From: Veillonella magna DSM 19857
GTDB lineage: Bacteria; Bacillota; Negativicutes; Veillonellales; Veillonellaceae
Length of the DNA: 64,000 bases
Direction: 5' to 3'
Assembly (NCBI RefSeq): GCF_000428745.1
Contig: NZ_AUAN01000008.1
Span: forward strand, 1 to 64,000
Shown piece by piece: positions 17,453 through 26,884 of the stretch. The notes under the pieces were generated by a model, which saw only the letters and a program-made list of their open reading frames with translations, did no database searches and was not told the DNA's origin. The translations under genes and the position numbers were made by a program. Within the stretch, counting starts at the first letter, position 1. Every line of letters begins with the position of its first letter.

Positions 17453-18907
17453 ATGCCTCAGTGCAGTCAAAGAAATATATCCATGTGCATGGATTTATAT
17501 GAACTGACTATGGCGAATGGCTATTATGCAGATCGCGATTGTTCAGAGCAAGTAGTATTCGATGTATTTTACAGAAAAAATCCCGATAAGGGAGGCTTTG
17601 CCGTATTTGCCGGGTTGGAACAGGTGGTTGAATACATAGAAAATCTTCATTTTGATGAGGAAGAAATGGAGTATCTGCGCTCGCTTGGATTATACAGTGA
17701 AGCGTTTTTAACGTATTTAAAAAACTATCGCTTTACGGGATCTGTTGATGCGGTGCCGGAAGGAACCATCGTGTATCCTCATGAACCGTTGTTGACGATT
17801 ACGGCCCCTCTTATTGATGCACAGTTAGTAGAAACAGCAATATTAACAGAAATTAATCATCAATCATTGATTGCTACTAAGGCACGTCGTATAGTACGGG
17901 CTGCCAAGGGGCGCAGCGTCTCCGATTTTGGTGCTCGGCGGGCACATAATGTCGATGCAGCCGTGTATGGCGCAAGGGCAGCGTACATTGGAGGGGCGGC
18001 CAATACAGCTACCGTTCTGGCGGGAAAAATGTTTAATATTCCCGTTAGTGGAACGATGGCCCATAGCTGGGTAATGTATTATGACAGCGAATATGAAGCG
18101 TTTGCTCAGTTTTGCCGTATATATCCGGATAATGCCGTGTTGTTGGTAGATACGTATGATGTGGTTAGGTCCGGTGTTCCAAATGCGATTCAAGCGGCAA
18201 AAGAAGTATTGGAACCGATGGGCAAGCGCCTAAAAGGAGTGCGCCTAGATTCCGGTGATTTAGCGTACTTGTCGCAAAAGGTGCGGTTAATGTTAGATGA
18301 AGCCGGTTTGACGGATTGCATTATCGTAGCCTCCAACAGCCTTGATGAATATACTATCGGATCGATTCTGCGCCAAGGCGGACAGATTGACGCATTTGGT
18401 GTCGGTGAACGATTGATTACGGCAAAATCGGATCCCGTGTTTGGCGGTGTATATAAAATTGCCGGTGTCATAAAGAACGGCGTTTGCGAACCGCGCATTA
18501 AGGTATCGGAAAGCGTAGAAAAAATTACGAATCCGGGGAAAAAGAAATTATATCGCATTTATAATGAAGCGGGGAATGCGATTGCCGATTTGATTACGTT
18601 GGCGACGGAAGCACCGCCTAATGTCAAGTCCCCGTATCGCTATGTGGATCCGCGGAAGCCTTGGAAGACGATGTATTATGAAAATTGCACGGCAAGAGAA
18701 TTGCAAGTACCGGTTATCCGTGATGGTAAGCGTGTAGGTACGTTGCCTACCTTAGATGAAATACGCGATTATGTCACGCATCAGTTGGACTTTGAGATTT
18801 GGCCGGAAGAACAACGCTTCTCAAATCCGCATGTACATTATTTGGATATGAGTCCGGCCTATTATGAGATGAAGATGGATTTATTGGATGCCATGGATAA
18901 GCACTGA
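17453..18907 (+). CDS. pncB: nicotinate phosphoribosyltransferase
   Basis: The 484-aa product makes nicotinate mononucleotide from nicotinate and PRPP, the entry step of NAD salvage. Family segments are DLYELTMANGYY (residues 11-22), the catalytic-histidine region GTMAHSWVM and RLDSGDLAYLS. The length fits the longer Gram-positive form. The start ATG follows GGAGGTGCGGAC. nadE begins 15 nt downstream, so the two enzymes form an operon. Confidence 0.95.
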   Translation: MPQCSQRNISMCMDLYELTMANGYYADRDCSEQVVFDVFYRKNPDKGGFAVFAGLEQVVEYIENLHFDEEEMEYLRSLGLYSEAFLTYLKNYRFTGSVDAVPEGTIVYPHEPLLTITAPLIDAQLVETAILTEINHQSLIATKARRIVRAAKGRSVSDFGARRAHNVDAAVYGARAAYIGGAANTATVLAGKMFNIPVSGTMAHSWVMYYDSEYEAFAQFCRIYPDNAVLLVDTYDVVRSGVPNAIQAAKEVLEPMGKRLKGVRLDSGDLAYLSQKVRLMLDEAGLTDCIIVASNSLDEYTIGSILRQGGQIDAFGVGERLITAKSDPVFGGVYKIAGVIKNGVCEPRIKVSESVEKITNPGKKKLYRIYNEAGNAIADLITLATEAPPNVKSPYRYVDPRKPWKTMYYENCTARELQVPVIRDGKRVGTLPTLDEIRDYVTHQLDFEIWPEEQRFSNPHVHYLDMSPAYYEMKMDLLDAMDKH

Positions 18908-18922
18908 GAGGTAGGAGTTACA

Positions 18923-19693
18923 ATGTTACGGGATGCAAAAAAGACAGCGGCTTCGTTATGTGAATGGATTCGTACCTATATGGCAGCAGCCGGAGAGTCG
19001 ACAAAGGTTGTTATTGGTTTATCCGGCGGTAAGGATTCATCGGTGACGGCTGCGTTATGTGTAGCAGCGTTAGGCTGTGAATGTGTTATTGGTGTATTAA
19101 TGCCCAACGGAGTACAAAAGGATATTGAGGATGCTAAACAAATAGCTCGTCATTTGGGAATTCGCACTGTAACAGTAAATATAGCAGAGGCAGTCAATAG
19201 TTTGCTGCATGCTGTTGCAACGGCAGAGGGCTATGATGTACTGAGCAATGGTATTTCCGACGATAGTAAAATTAACTTGCCCGCTAGAATTAGGATGGCT
19301 ACATTATATGCGGTAGCACAATCGCTTCCCGGTGGAGCAAGAGTAGTAAATACCTGCAATGCATCGGAGGATTATGTTGGTTATTCCACTAAATACGGTG
19401 ATGCAGCCGGTGACTTCAGCCCTCTTCAACAGTTGTTGGTCCATGAAGTACGGCAGTTGGGCGAAGTATTGGGAGTGCCGCATGACTTAGTATACAAATG
19501 CCCTTCCGATGGTTTAAGTGGATTGTCCGATGAGGATAAATTAGGATTTACCTATGCTGAGCTTGATCACTATATACTGACCGGTGAATGTGAAAGTACG
19601 GCTACGAAGGAGCGCATTGATCGGTTGCATAGGATGAATCTTCACAAGTTACAATTAATGCCGGCCTATGAACTACAGACACAGGAACGGTAA
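18923..19693 (+). CDS. nadE: NAD+ synthase, ammonia-dependent
   Basis: The 256-aa enzyme amidates nicotinate adenine dinucleotide to NAD+. It has the N-type ATP pyrophosphatase P-loop SGGKDSS (about residues 33-39) and the KCPSDGLSGLSDEDKLGFTY block. There is no N-terminal glutaminase domain, so it uses free ammonia. It follows pncB by 15 nt with a GAGGTAGGAG ribosome site. The nadD step is not encoded in the window. Confidence 0.95.
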   Translation: MLRDAKKTAASLCEWIRTYMAAAGESTKVVIGLSGGKDSSVTAALCVAALGCECVIGVLMPNGVQKDIEDAKQIARHLGIRTVTVNIAEAVNSLLHAVATAEGYDVLSNGISDDSKINLPARIRMATLYAVAQSLPGGARVVNTCNASEDYVGYSTKYGDAAGDFSPLQQLLVHEVRQLGEVLGVPHDLVYKCPSDGLSGLSDEDKLGFTYAELDHYILTGECESTATKERIDRLHRMNLHKLQLMPAYELQTQER

Positions 19694-19753
19694 TACATAT
19701 AACGCATATAGCTGTCGATATATAGAAATGAAGTTGTAACTAATACATAGTAA

Positions 19754-19800
19754 AAGACCCTTGCATCCGGGAGGTACCCGGCTGTAAGGGTCTTATCGTT
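19754..19800. terminator. terminator between convergent nadE and pdxK
   Basis: AAGACCCTTGCA pairs with TGTAAGGGTCTT, with an inner CCGGG/CCCGG helix. The element can serve both strands. Confidence 0.8.
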
Positions 19801-19805
19801 TATTC

Positions 19806-20651
19806 CTACCATTGTTGATTTGTCAAACGATGGAGTAAAGGCTCAAATAGAAGGCCATCGCGAAGAGAACCGATGGAATCAACGGTATAGCGTAATGCGT
19901 CGGTGGTGAAGACGGAGGCTAAGCGGGCCGCATCATATACGTCGGCACCTTTCAGAATGGCACCGCTGAGAACAGCTGTAAAAATATCACCCGAGCCGTG
20001 CGGTGTTACCGGTAGTAAAGGCGTACGAACAAAGCGAAGCAAATCGAGCTTACCATCATACACGGCCACCAAGGCATCGCTTTCGGCGGGAACGCTGGAC
20101 AGAATAATATAGCGCGGCCCCATAGCGTGTAAAGCACGGCAATAGTCGGCTACGGCTTCTTGCGATAAAACATCCGTGCTATACGGTCGATCAAGAAGGA
20201 ACGAGGCTTCCGTAAAATTAGGCTTTATAATCGTAGCACGACTAATCAGGGTTCTCATTTCTTCCACCATAGTTGAGGTGTATACGCTGTACAGTCGACC
20301 GTGGTCTGCCATAGCGGGGTCTACAATAATCGGCATTGACGGTGTAGCAAAGCGATCGATGGCATCGATGACCAGATGAATTTGCTCAGGCGAGGCAAGG
20401 AAGCCGCTTTGTATTCCGTCAAAGGTGATGCCATTGGCTTGCCAGCAATTCATAAACGGTGTCATGGAATCCGTAAAGTCTACCAGTTCATAGCGTGGGT
20501 ACTCTAAGTGATTACATAAGACGGCTGTCGGCAAGGGGATTGCTTGGCAACCTAAAGCGGCCGCAATAGGAAGCATTACCGTTAGGGAGCAACGACCTAC
20601 CGAGCTCATGTCTTGTATCGTTAGTAAATTAGGTACCGGAGATTGATTCAT
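19806..20651 (-). CDS. pyridoxal/pyridoxamine kinase
   Basis: The 281-aa ribokinase-fold enzyme probably phosphorylates pyridoxal, pyridoxine or pyridoxamine for PLP salvage. Markers are IQDMSSVGRCSLT at the N-terminus, a VDPAMADHGRLY block around residue 110, and the C-terminal anion hole/catalytic loop TPHGSGDIFTA. PdxK and PdxY types are hard to tell apart by eye. The SSVGR start region is like the Bacillota enzymes. It is monocistronic and convergent with nadE. Confidence 0.85.
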   Translation of the reverse strand: MNQSPVPNLLTIQDMSSVGRCSLTVMLPIAAALGCQAIPLPTAVLCNHLEYPRYELVDFTDSMTPFMNCWQANGITFDGIQSGFLASPEQIHLVIDAIDRFATPSMPIIVDPAMADHGRLYSVYTSTMVEEMRTLISRATIIKPNFTEASFLLDRPYSTDVLSQEAVADYCRALHAMGPRYIILSSVPAESDALVAVYDGKLDLLRFVRTPLLPVTPHGSGDIFTAVLSGAILKGADVYDAARLASVFTTDALRYTVDSIGSLRDGLLFEPLLHRLTNQQW

Positions 20652-20837
20652 ACTACCACATCCTGTATAACAAATATATAATAATGTAAAAATATCGCGA
20701 AGGACCTTGTGAAAATTTGAAATTTATACAAGGTATTAACCGGTATGGTTCGTATTGTACTGATAAAGTGGATGGGCGTAAATATACAGAAACAATAAAA
20801 TACATAGGACAGAGTAAGCAGTAAAGAGGATGAAGCA

Positions 20838-21638
20838 GTGAGAAATCATAATAAACAAGCCACCATACGTTTGCATCGAAAAAGAATAGGTGACCATTGG
20901 ATTTTTTTGACGGATCAAACAATTTCACCGGAGCATATCGGGCTGTGGGCCGAAGCTTTGTATAATGAATTACACATGGTGAAAGAAGGTTTGTTATTGG
21001 TTGACACTTCGCTAGTTGATGTAGGAATGTATGTACAATATCATTATCATAGAGAGGTAATACTTACCGATGTGGCGACATTGGAGACATATCCAATGGC
21101 GCAATGGCAATTACAGCAAGTATGTTTTGACCGGGTACGTGCTCTTGAACCATTACCGGCACCGCCGCATGGTTATATATCGGCATTGCATGAAGGTGGG
21201 CGCCTGGTGGTGGGGACATTAGATGGCCTGGAGTATCAATGGCGCGAGTTTATAGAGAGTGAACGGCAGGCGGTTATGATTTTGCCAATAGATTTTTACG
21301 GTGATTGGGCTCATACCAATCGATGGGTAGAGACAGTCACTTCCGGATCCATGGGAAAATGGGTATCCGGTGTGATACTGCCTTATGCTACCGTTTGTGT
21401 AGATGGTTCAATAGGTGAAGAAGAGGCAGGCGACGAAGAGGACTTGTGGGCACTTCTTACCGAGAAGTTACTTTTCGGATTAGAGAAGGCCCACCGACAT
21501 GATGATACGGAGCCGATAATTTGTTATGTCACAGGCGCAGGATCGGACAATTATTTCTCTCTTCCTATAGGCAGGTGCATTACTTTTAGGGGCATTGCCA
21601 ATACATTGTTGATTATGCCGAAAAACGGAGCTTTTTGA
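20838..21638 (+). CDS. hypothetical protein
   Basis: I do not recognise this 266-aa protein. It is soluble, with no membrane segment or clear motif. Tryptophans are frequent, and there is an acidic loop near residues 195-205 (GEEEAGDEEDLW). It starts at a GTG preceded by GAGG. Base composition resembles the neighbouring core genes, so it is not obviously foreign. It is monocistronic, with its own terminator. Confidence 0.6.
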   Translation: MRNHNKQATIRLHRKRIGDHWIFLTDQTISPEHIGLWAEALYNELHMVKEGLLLVDTSLVDVGMYVQYHYHREVILTDVATLETYPMAQWQLQQVCFDRVRALEPLPAPPHGYISALHEGGRLVVGTLDGLEYQWREFIESERQAVMILPIDFYGDWAHTNRWVETVTSGSMGKWVSGVILPYATVCVDGSIGEEEAGDEEDLWALLTEKLLFGLEKAHRHDDTEPIICYVTGAGSDNYFSLPIGRCITFRGIANTLLIMPKNGAF

Positions 21639-21680
21639 CATACCGTGGAAATAAAGGTAAAATAAGAGAATAAATTGAAG

Positions 21681-21709
21681 AAAAGCCGTCTTGTTGAAGG
21701 CGGCTTTTC
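21681..21709 (+). terminator. terminator upstream of the ABC-F gene
   Basis: AAAAGCCGTCTT and AAGGCGGCTTTT form a 12-bp stem around GTTG. Confidence 0.85.
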
Positions 21710-21739
21710 AAATACCTATACTGTGTTTGGAGAGTAAGA

Positions 21740-23296
21740 ATGAGCGTATTAACTGTTTCTCACGTGACCCACGGATTCGGGGCTCGTCAAATTTTAGATG
21801 ATGCATCGTTCCGCTTGTTAAAGGGAGAGCATGTAGGCTTGATAGGTGCCAATGGCGAGGGCAAGTCGAGCTTTTTAAATATTATTACGGGTAAGCTAAT
21901 GCCGGATGAAGGAACTGTAACCTGGTCGAATAAGGTAACCGTAGGTTATCTGGATCAGCACAGTGTGCTTACGGCAGGGCAAACGATTCGCGATGTATTG
22001 CGCGATGCCTTTAAAGAGCTGTTCGCAATAGAAGAGCAGATGCAAGCTGCTTACAATGAAATGACAGACTGCGATGAAGTGCGGATGAACGAATTGCTGG
22101 AACAGACCGGTGAATGGCAAGAACTATTGGAGCAACGAGGCTTTTATGAGATCGATGCTACCATCGAAAAGACGGCGCAAGGGCTGGGCCTTGTAGATAT
22201 CGGACTCGATCGCGATGTTACGGAGCTAAGCGGCGGACAGCGCACCAAGGTATTGTTAACGAAATTGCTCTTAGAACAGCCGACGATTTTATTATTGGAT
22301 GAACCGACCAATTATCTTGATGCGGAACATATTCAATGGTTACAAACATATTTGCAGAATTATGAAAATGCATTTATTCTCATTTCGCATGATATGGAAT
22401 TTTTAAATGCGGTGGTGAATGTAATTTACCATATTGAACAGGCCGTATTAACTCGCTATACAGGCAACTATGATCAGTTTTTAGCTGCCTACGAAGTACA
22501 GCGGCAACAAGCCATTAAAGCCTATGAAAGACAACAACAGGAAATCGAGCGCATGGAGGACTTTATTGCCCGGAATAAAGCGCGCGTTGCTACGCGAGGG
22601 ATGGCTAATTCCAGAGCTAAGCGGTTGGAGAAGATGGAACTTCTGAGTAAGCCGAAAACACATATTAAACCATCCTTTGGATTTAAAGAAGGGCGTACAC
22701 CGAGTCGTTATATTATTGAGGCGACAGGATTGGTGTTAGGCTATGACGAACCGTTGACACGACCTGTGGACGTAGTTATCGAGCGAGGGCAAAAGCTAGC
22801 TATTCGCGGTGTAAACGGTCTGGGGAAGACAACGCTCTTAAAAACATTGCTTGGTATGCAACCGTCAATAGAGGGCACGATTGAGCGAGGCGAATTTTTA
22901 CAAATTGGTTATTTTGCTCAAGAAGATACGGCACAGAATACCAGAACAGCATTGGAATACATCTGGGATGCTTATCCGGCGATGACTAATGCGGAGGTAC
23001 GCGCTGCATTAGCACGATGTGGATTGACAAACGAGCATATTACAAGTCAAATGCGTGTGTTATCCGGCGGCGAAAATGCAAAAGTACGATTATGTAAGCT
23101 GATGCAGGAATCATATAATGTATTGGTATTAGATGAACCGACGAATCATTTAGATGTGGATGCCAAGGAAGAATTAAAGGCAGCTTTACAGGCATTTAAA
23201 GGAACGGTTATTATAGTCAGCCACGAACCGGAGTTTTATGAATCATGGGTGACGGATATTTGGAATGTTGAGGACTGGACGACAAAAATAGTATAG
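21740..23296 (+). CDS. ABC-F family ATPase (ribosome-associated type)
   Basis: The 518-aa soluble protein has two ABC ATPase domains and no membrane domain. Walker A motifs are GANGEGKSS (about 36) and GVNGLGKTT (about 355). Signature motifs are LSGGQRTK and LSGGENAK. A charged interdomain linker (KAYERQQQEIERMEDF) is of the kind that reaches the ribosomal tRNA sites. It resembles the YkpA/YbiT branch; ABC-F proteins act in translation or antibiotic protection, and which applies here is unknown. It lies 39 nt upstream of folE and may be co-transcribed with the folate genes. Confidence 0.9.
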   Translation: MSVLTVSHVTHGFGARQILDDASFRLLKGEHVGLIGANGEGKSSFLNIITGKLMPDEGTVTWSNKVTVGYLDQHSVLTAGQTIRDVLRDAFKELFAIEEQMQAAYNEMTDCDEVRMNELLEQTGEWQELLEQRGFYEIDATIEKTAQGLGLVDIGLDRDVTELSGGQRTKVLLTKLLLEQPTILLLDEPTNYLDAEHIQWLQTYLQNYENAFILISHDMEFLNAVVNVIYHIEQAVLTRYTGNYDQFLAAYEVQRQQAIKAYERQQQEIERMEDFIARNKARVATRGMANSRAKRLEKMELLSKPKTHIKPSFGFKEGRTPSRYIIEATGLVLGYDEPLTRPVDVVIERGQKLAIRGVNGLGKTTLLKTLLGMQPSIEGTIERGEFLQIGYFAQEDTAQNTRTALEYIWDAYPAMTNAEVRAALARCGLTNEHITSQMRVLSGGENAKVRLCKLMQESYNVLVLDEPTNHLDVDAKEELKAALQAFKGTVIIVSHEPEFYESWVTDIWNVEDWTTKIV

Positions 23297-23335
23297 TGTT
23301 GTGCAGCTGAAGGAATGATGTAGGAGGTCCTAGCT

Positions 23336-23917
23336 ATGAATCGTCAGGCCGTAGAGGGTATGACTATGTTCTTGGAAGGCTTGGGTATAGATTTAACTGC
23401 AGAAGGCATGGAGAAAACGCCGGAACGAGTGGTGGCCTTGTTCGAAGAGTTGTTTCGCGGACGAATGGGGTCCAGTAGAGCTGTATGGGGGGAGATTTTT
23501 TCCACGGAATATAAAGGCTTGATAGCGGTTACCAATATACCTTATTATTCGGTATGTGAGCATCACTTAATGCCCTTTTTCGGTGTAGCTGATGTGATTT
23601 ATCAGCCTCATGAAGGTTGCGTAGCGGGACTGAGTAAAATTGGTGATATCGTAGACTTATATGCGCGCAGACCGCAGTTGCAGGAACGATTGACCAGAGA
23701 AATTGCGGATTCCATTGAACGGGATTTATTGGCGGACGGAGTTATGGTACGGGTAACCGGTACACAGCTGTGTATGCTGATGAAAGGCGAATTGCAGCCG
23801 GGCACTAAGGTGACGACATTGGAAAGTCGCGGTATACTGAGTAAAACAGGAGCCTTGCGTGAAGAAGCGCTGGCCATATTGGGAGGTTCAGACTATGTTC
23901 AAACGCCGGAGTTATAA
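23336..23917 (+). CDS. folE: GTP cyclohydrolase I
   Basis: The 193-aa enzyme opens the guanine ring of GTP to give dihydroneopterin triphosphate, the first folate step. Visible are the zinc-ligand block SVCEHHLMPFFG (C and H residues), GLSKIGDIVDLYARRPQLQERL, and TGTQLCMLMKG near the end. The ribosome site AGGAGG precedes the ATG. It is the first of four consecutive folate genes, overlapping folP by 23 nt. Confidence 0.96.
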   Translation: MNRQAVEGMTMFLEGLGIDLTAEGMEKTPERVVALFEELFRGRMGSSRAVWGEIFSTEYKGLIAVTNIPYYSVCEHHLMPFFGVADVIYQPHEGCVAGLSKIGDIVDLYARRPQLQERLTREIADSIERDLLADGVMVRVTGTQLCMLMKGELQPGTKVTTLESRGILSKTGALREEALAILGGSDYVQTPEL

Positions 23918-24728
23918 GTGGAGTGACGGAAAACAATTACAGCTGGATGATAGCACCCTTATCATGGGGATTCTTAATGGGACGCCGGATTCTTTTTCCG
24001 ATGGTGGTCGGTATAATACCACGGAAGCGGCCGTGGCGCATGCTAAAGAGATGATTGCACAGGGGGCTGATGTCATCGACGTAGGTGTAGAATCTACCAG
24101 ACCGGGACATACACAAATTTCCGTAGACGAAGAAATAGAACGGATGAAGGCTATCTTAGAACCGGTATTAGCTGTTTCGACGGTACCGGTATCGATAGAT
24201 ACGTATCGGGCCAAATCTGCGGAATATGCCTTGAGTAAAGGAGCTCATATTCTGAACGATATTTGGGGGCTTCGTTACGATCGAGATATGGCTGCAGTGG
24301 CAGCACAATACAATGTACCGGTCATTATCATGCATAATCAGAATGACACTAATTACGGAGACATTATCGAGGATATGAAGGCATTCTTTTTTGCGTCTGT
24401 AGATATTGCCCTGAAGGAAGGCATTAAGCCACAAAATATTTGGCTCGATCCGGGGATTGGTTTCGGTAAAACTGGCGCACAAAATATTGAGGTCCTGCAA
24501 AGACTCGGAGAAATTACAGCCTATGAATATCCCGTCTTGTTGGCACCCAGTCGCAAGCGATTTATTGGCACCATATTGAATGATATACCTGCGGATCAAC
24601 GTGATGAAGGTACGGTAGCCGCATGTATTACGGGGATTATTCAAGGCGTGGATATGGTGCGGGTTCACAATGTGGATATGCATAAAAAGGCCTTAACCGT
24701 AGCAGATGTATTACTGCGAGGTGAGTAG
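23895..24728 (+). CDS. folP: dihydropteroate synthase
   Basis: The 277-aa TIM-barrel enzyme joins p-aminobenzoate to dihydropterin pyrophosphate; it is the sulfonamide target. The signatures MGILNGTPDSFSDGG and GADVIDVGVESTRPG near the N-terminus, and LDPGIGFGKTGAQN later, are intact. An in-frame ATG at 23859 lacks a ribosome site, while GGGAGG precedes 23895. The overlap with folE and the 1-nt gap to folB imply translational coupling. Confidence 0.96.
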   Translation: MFKRRSYKWSDGKQLQLDDSTLIMGILNGTPDSFSDGGRYNTTEAAVAHAKEMIAQGADVIDVGVESTRPGHTQISVDEEIERMKAILEPVLAVSTVPVSIDTYRAKSAEYALSKGAHILNDIWGLRYDRDMAAVAAQYNVPVIIMHNQNDTNYGDIIEDMKAFFFASVDIALKEGIKPQNIWLDPGIGFGKTGAQNIEVLQRLGEITAYEYPVLLAPSRKRFIGTILNDIPADQRDEGTVAACITGIIQGVDMVRVHNVDMHKKALTVADVLLRGE

Positions 24729-24729
24729 T

Positions 24730-25092
24730 ATGGATAAAATAGTTCTTAAAAATATGGGATTTTACGCGTATCATGGTAACTTGCCTTCCGAGACAACACA
24801 AGGACAACGCTTTTTTGTAGATGTTACGGTGTTGGCTGATTTGACAAAGCCGGGACAGACGGATCAGCTGGAGGATTCTATCAATTATGTAGATATCTAC
24901 GATACAGTAGAACGCATTATGACGGAAACGCCGTGTAAATTACTGGAACGAGTAGGATCTCTCATTGCTGACGAGTTGTGGAATTCTAATAAAGGTATTG
25001 TAGGCTTGGCAGTTACCGTACGCAAGCCTTCTGTGCCTATTAGTGGTATGTTGGATTATGTGGAAGTGACGATTACACGAGGTCAGATTTGA
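24730..25092 (+). CDS. folB: dihydroneopterin aldolase
   Basis: The 120-aa enzyme cleaves dihydroneopterin to hydroxymethyl-dihydropterin. It begins MDKIVLKNMGFYAYHG, as in FolB proteins, with the conserved GFYAYHG segment. The start at 24730 is one base after the folP stop, preceded by GAGGTGAG. An upstream in-frame start at 24706 would lie inside folP. Confidence 0.93.
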   Translation: MDKIVLKNMGFYAYHGNLPSETTQGQRFFVDVTVLADLTKPGQTDQLEDSINYVDIYDTVERIMTETPCKLLERVGSLIADELWNSNKGIVGLAVTVRKPSVPISGMLDYVEVTITRGQI

Positions 25093-25100
25093 GGTAGCAT

Positions 25101-25592
25101 ATGTATACATATTATATTGGTGTAGGATCAAATATAGGTGATCGCTACGGCTACTTACAAGCAGCAGTAACGGGGCTGGCTCGGCATCCGGATATATATC
25201 GTGTTCACAGATCGTCGTGGTATGATACTCCACCATGGGGGAATGTACATCAAGAGCGCTTTTTAAATGGTGTCATTAAGGTAAGCACTTCCTTACAACC
25301 GGAGGTCATGTTGGATTATTTACATACATTAGAACAAGAGGCCGGTCGTACTCGTGAAATTCATTGGGGGCCGCGCACTTTGGATCTCGACATTGTTTGG
25401 GCGGAGAAGATGGAGGAACTCTTGCAGGTCTCAACACCACTTACGTGGCATACCGATACACTTCAAGTGCCACACCCGTATTTTTGGGATCGGCTTTTTG
25501 TGTTGGAGCCTTTGTCAGAGTTGTATCCTCAACTAGCATATAACGGCGTGAATATATATGAGCGCATTAGACAATTAAAAACAGATAACTGA
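25101..25592 (+). CDS. folK: 6-hydroxymethyl-7,8-dihydropterin pyrophosphokinase
   Basis: The 163-aa enzyme transfers pyrophosphate from ATP to hydroxymethyl-dihydropterin. It has the typical YIGVGSNIGDR start and the substrate-binding GPRTLDLDI block (about residues 91-99). It is the fourth folate gene, 8 nt after folB, and ends the operon at a strong hairpin that begins at its stop codon. Confidence 0.95.
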   Translation: MYTYYIGVGSNIGDRYGYLQAAVTGLARHPDIYRVHRSSWYDTPPWGNVHQERFLNGVIKVSTSLQPEVMLDYLHTLEQEAGRTREIHWGPRTLDLDIVWAEKMEELLQVSTPLTWHTDTLQVPHPYFWDRLFVLEPLSELYPQLAYNGVNIYERIRQLKTDN

Positions 25593-25645
25593 AAAGGACT
25601 GTAATGAAACGGTGTAAATATCATTTCATTACAGTCCTTTTTGGT
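25592..25645. terminator. terminator after folK (bidirectional)
   Basis: AAAAGGACTGTAATGAAA pairs perfectly with TTTCATTACAGTCCTTTT (18 bp). It serves folK and could also serve the convergent dehydrogenase gene. The stem sequence is related to those at 16478 and 57932. Confidence 0.88.
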
Positions 25646-25748
25646 AGTCAGTGACAAGAATAAATAAAGCAGTATGGGGATAACAGCTATTGTCGGATGC
25701 TATCCGATAATAGCTGTGTTATGAAAAAGAGCATGCATCACTTAGAAA

Positions 25749-26702
25749 TTAGAACGTATCAGCTTTGGCTAAGTATTCGCGAATACGATTACAAGAAGCA
25801 GCAAAGCGCTCCTGTTCATCAGCAGTTAAGTTTAACTCTACAATGAGTTCTACCCCGTCTTTGCCCAGCATTGCCGGTACAGATGCGAAGACATTGTGCT
25901 GTCCGTACTCACCGTCCAATAGACAGGACACGGGTAGAATTTTGTGCTCATTATGAAAAATAGCGCGTATGATTTCTACCGCTGAAGAAGCAATGCCGAA
26001 TTCGGTAGAGCCCTTTCCTTTGAGAACCAGGTAACCGCCATATTTCATAGCTTCAGTCATAGCATCGTGATCAAAAGAAGGAAAGCGTTCCGGCATACTG
26101 GTCTGTAAATCGATTAAAGGCTTACCGCCTACAGTCACATGTGACCATGGAACCATAGCACTGCCACCATGCTCTCCCATAGCGAATGCAGTGAGCGAAC
26201 GACGATTTACTTGCAACGTTTCGGATAATAAGCGTTGAAGTCGAGCCGAATCCAAGGCAGTACCGGAAGAGATAATTTTATGCTTTGGATAATTAAGTAC
26301 ACGTTGTATATAAGCAGCTACGACATCAGCCGGATTAGAAATGCTGAGAATACATCCGTTGAAGCCGGATGCTTTTACTCGCGGAAGGACATCTTTCAGA
26401 ATAGCTACTGTATCGCCAAGGGATTCCAGTCTATCCTTATTGGGATCGGGCAATGGTCCGGCAGAGATTACGAGAATATCACATGTACCGATGTCTTCGA
26501 TATCACAGGCTTTGGCTTCTACGTGGTGCGGCAGATAACTGACGGCATCGTTTACATCGGTGGCTTGCGACAGCGCTTTTTCTTTATCAATATCCGACAT
26601 GTAGAGTTCATCAACCTCACCTTGTGTAGCAAGTGCAAAGGCTACGTGAGAACCTACATGGCCGGTTCCTATAATAGCTACTTTTCGTGTTTGAACAGAC
26701 AT
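25749..26702 (-). CDS. L-lactate dehydrogenase-like 2-hydroxyacid dehydrogenase
   Basis: The 317-aa product belongs to the lactate/malate dehydrogenase superfamily. It has the NAD-binding GTGHVGSHVA (residues 12-21), the SNPADVV block and the catalytic-histidine loop GEHGGSAMVPW. The substrate-specificity loop reads AGPLPDPNKDRLE, with proline at the position that is Gln in lactate and Arg in malate dehydrogenases. The aspartate after GEHG is replaced by Gly. A bulkier 2-oxoacid (L-2-hydroxyisocaproate type) is possible. The gene reads leftwards, is monocistronic, and starts after an AGGAGG site. Confidence 0.8.
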   Translation of the reverse strand: MSVQTRKVAIIGTGHVGSHVAFALATQGEVDELYMSDIDKEKALSQATDVNDAVSYLPHHVEAKACDIEDIGTCDILVISAGPLPDPNKDRLESLGDTVAILKDVLPRVKASGFNGCILSISNPADVVAAYIQRVLNYPKHKIISSGTALDSARLQRLLSETLQVNRRSLTAFAMGEHGGSAMVPWSHVTVGGKPLIDLQTSMPERFPSFDHDAMTEAMKYGGYLVLKGKGSTEFGIASSAVEIIRAIFHNEHKILPVSCLLDGEYGQHNVFASVPAMLGKDGVELIVELNLTADEQERFAASCNRIREYLAKADTF

Positions 26703-26824
26703 ATATACCTCCTTGGTTATGATAATGAGTAAGATAACTGCTTTAAGCTATCCTATAGGGGACTGTTGAATCTGTACGCACAACATGTATGGTTGCGCAC
26801 TAATAATACACTCATTATATACTA

Positions 26825-26851
26825 TTGAAGGTAGGATTTCTATGCTATAAT
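26825..26851 (+). promoter_or_regulatory. promoter of the divIC-S1 region
   Basis: TTGAAG is followed after 15 nt by TATAAT carrying an extended -10 TG (TGCTATAAT). Confidence 0.6.
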
Positions 26852-26884
26852 GAGACTGACATTTAACGGAGTGAGGTGGCCGGC

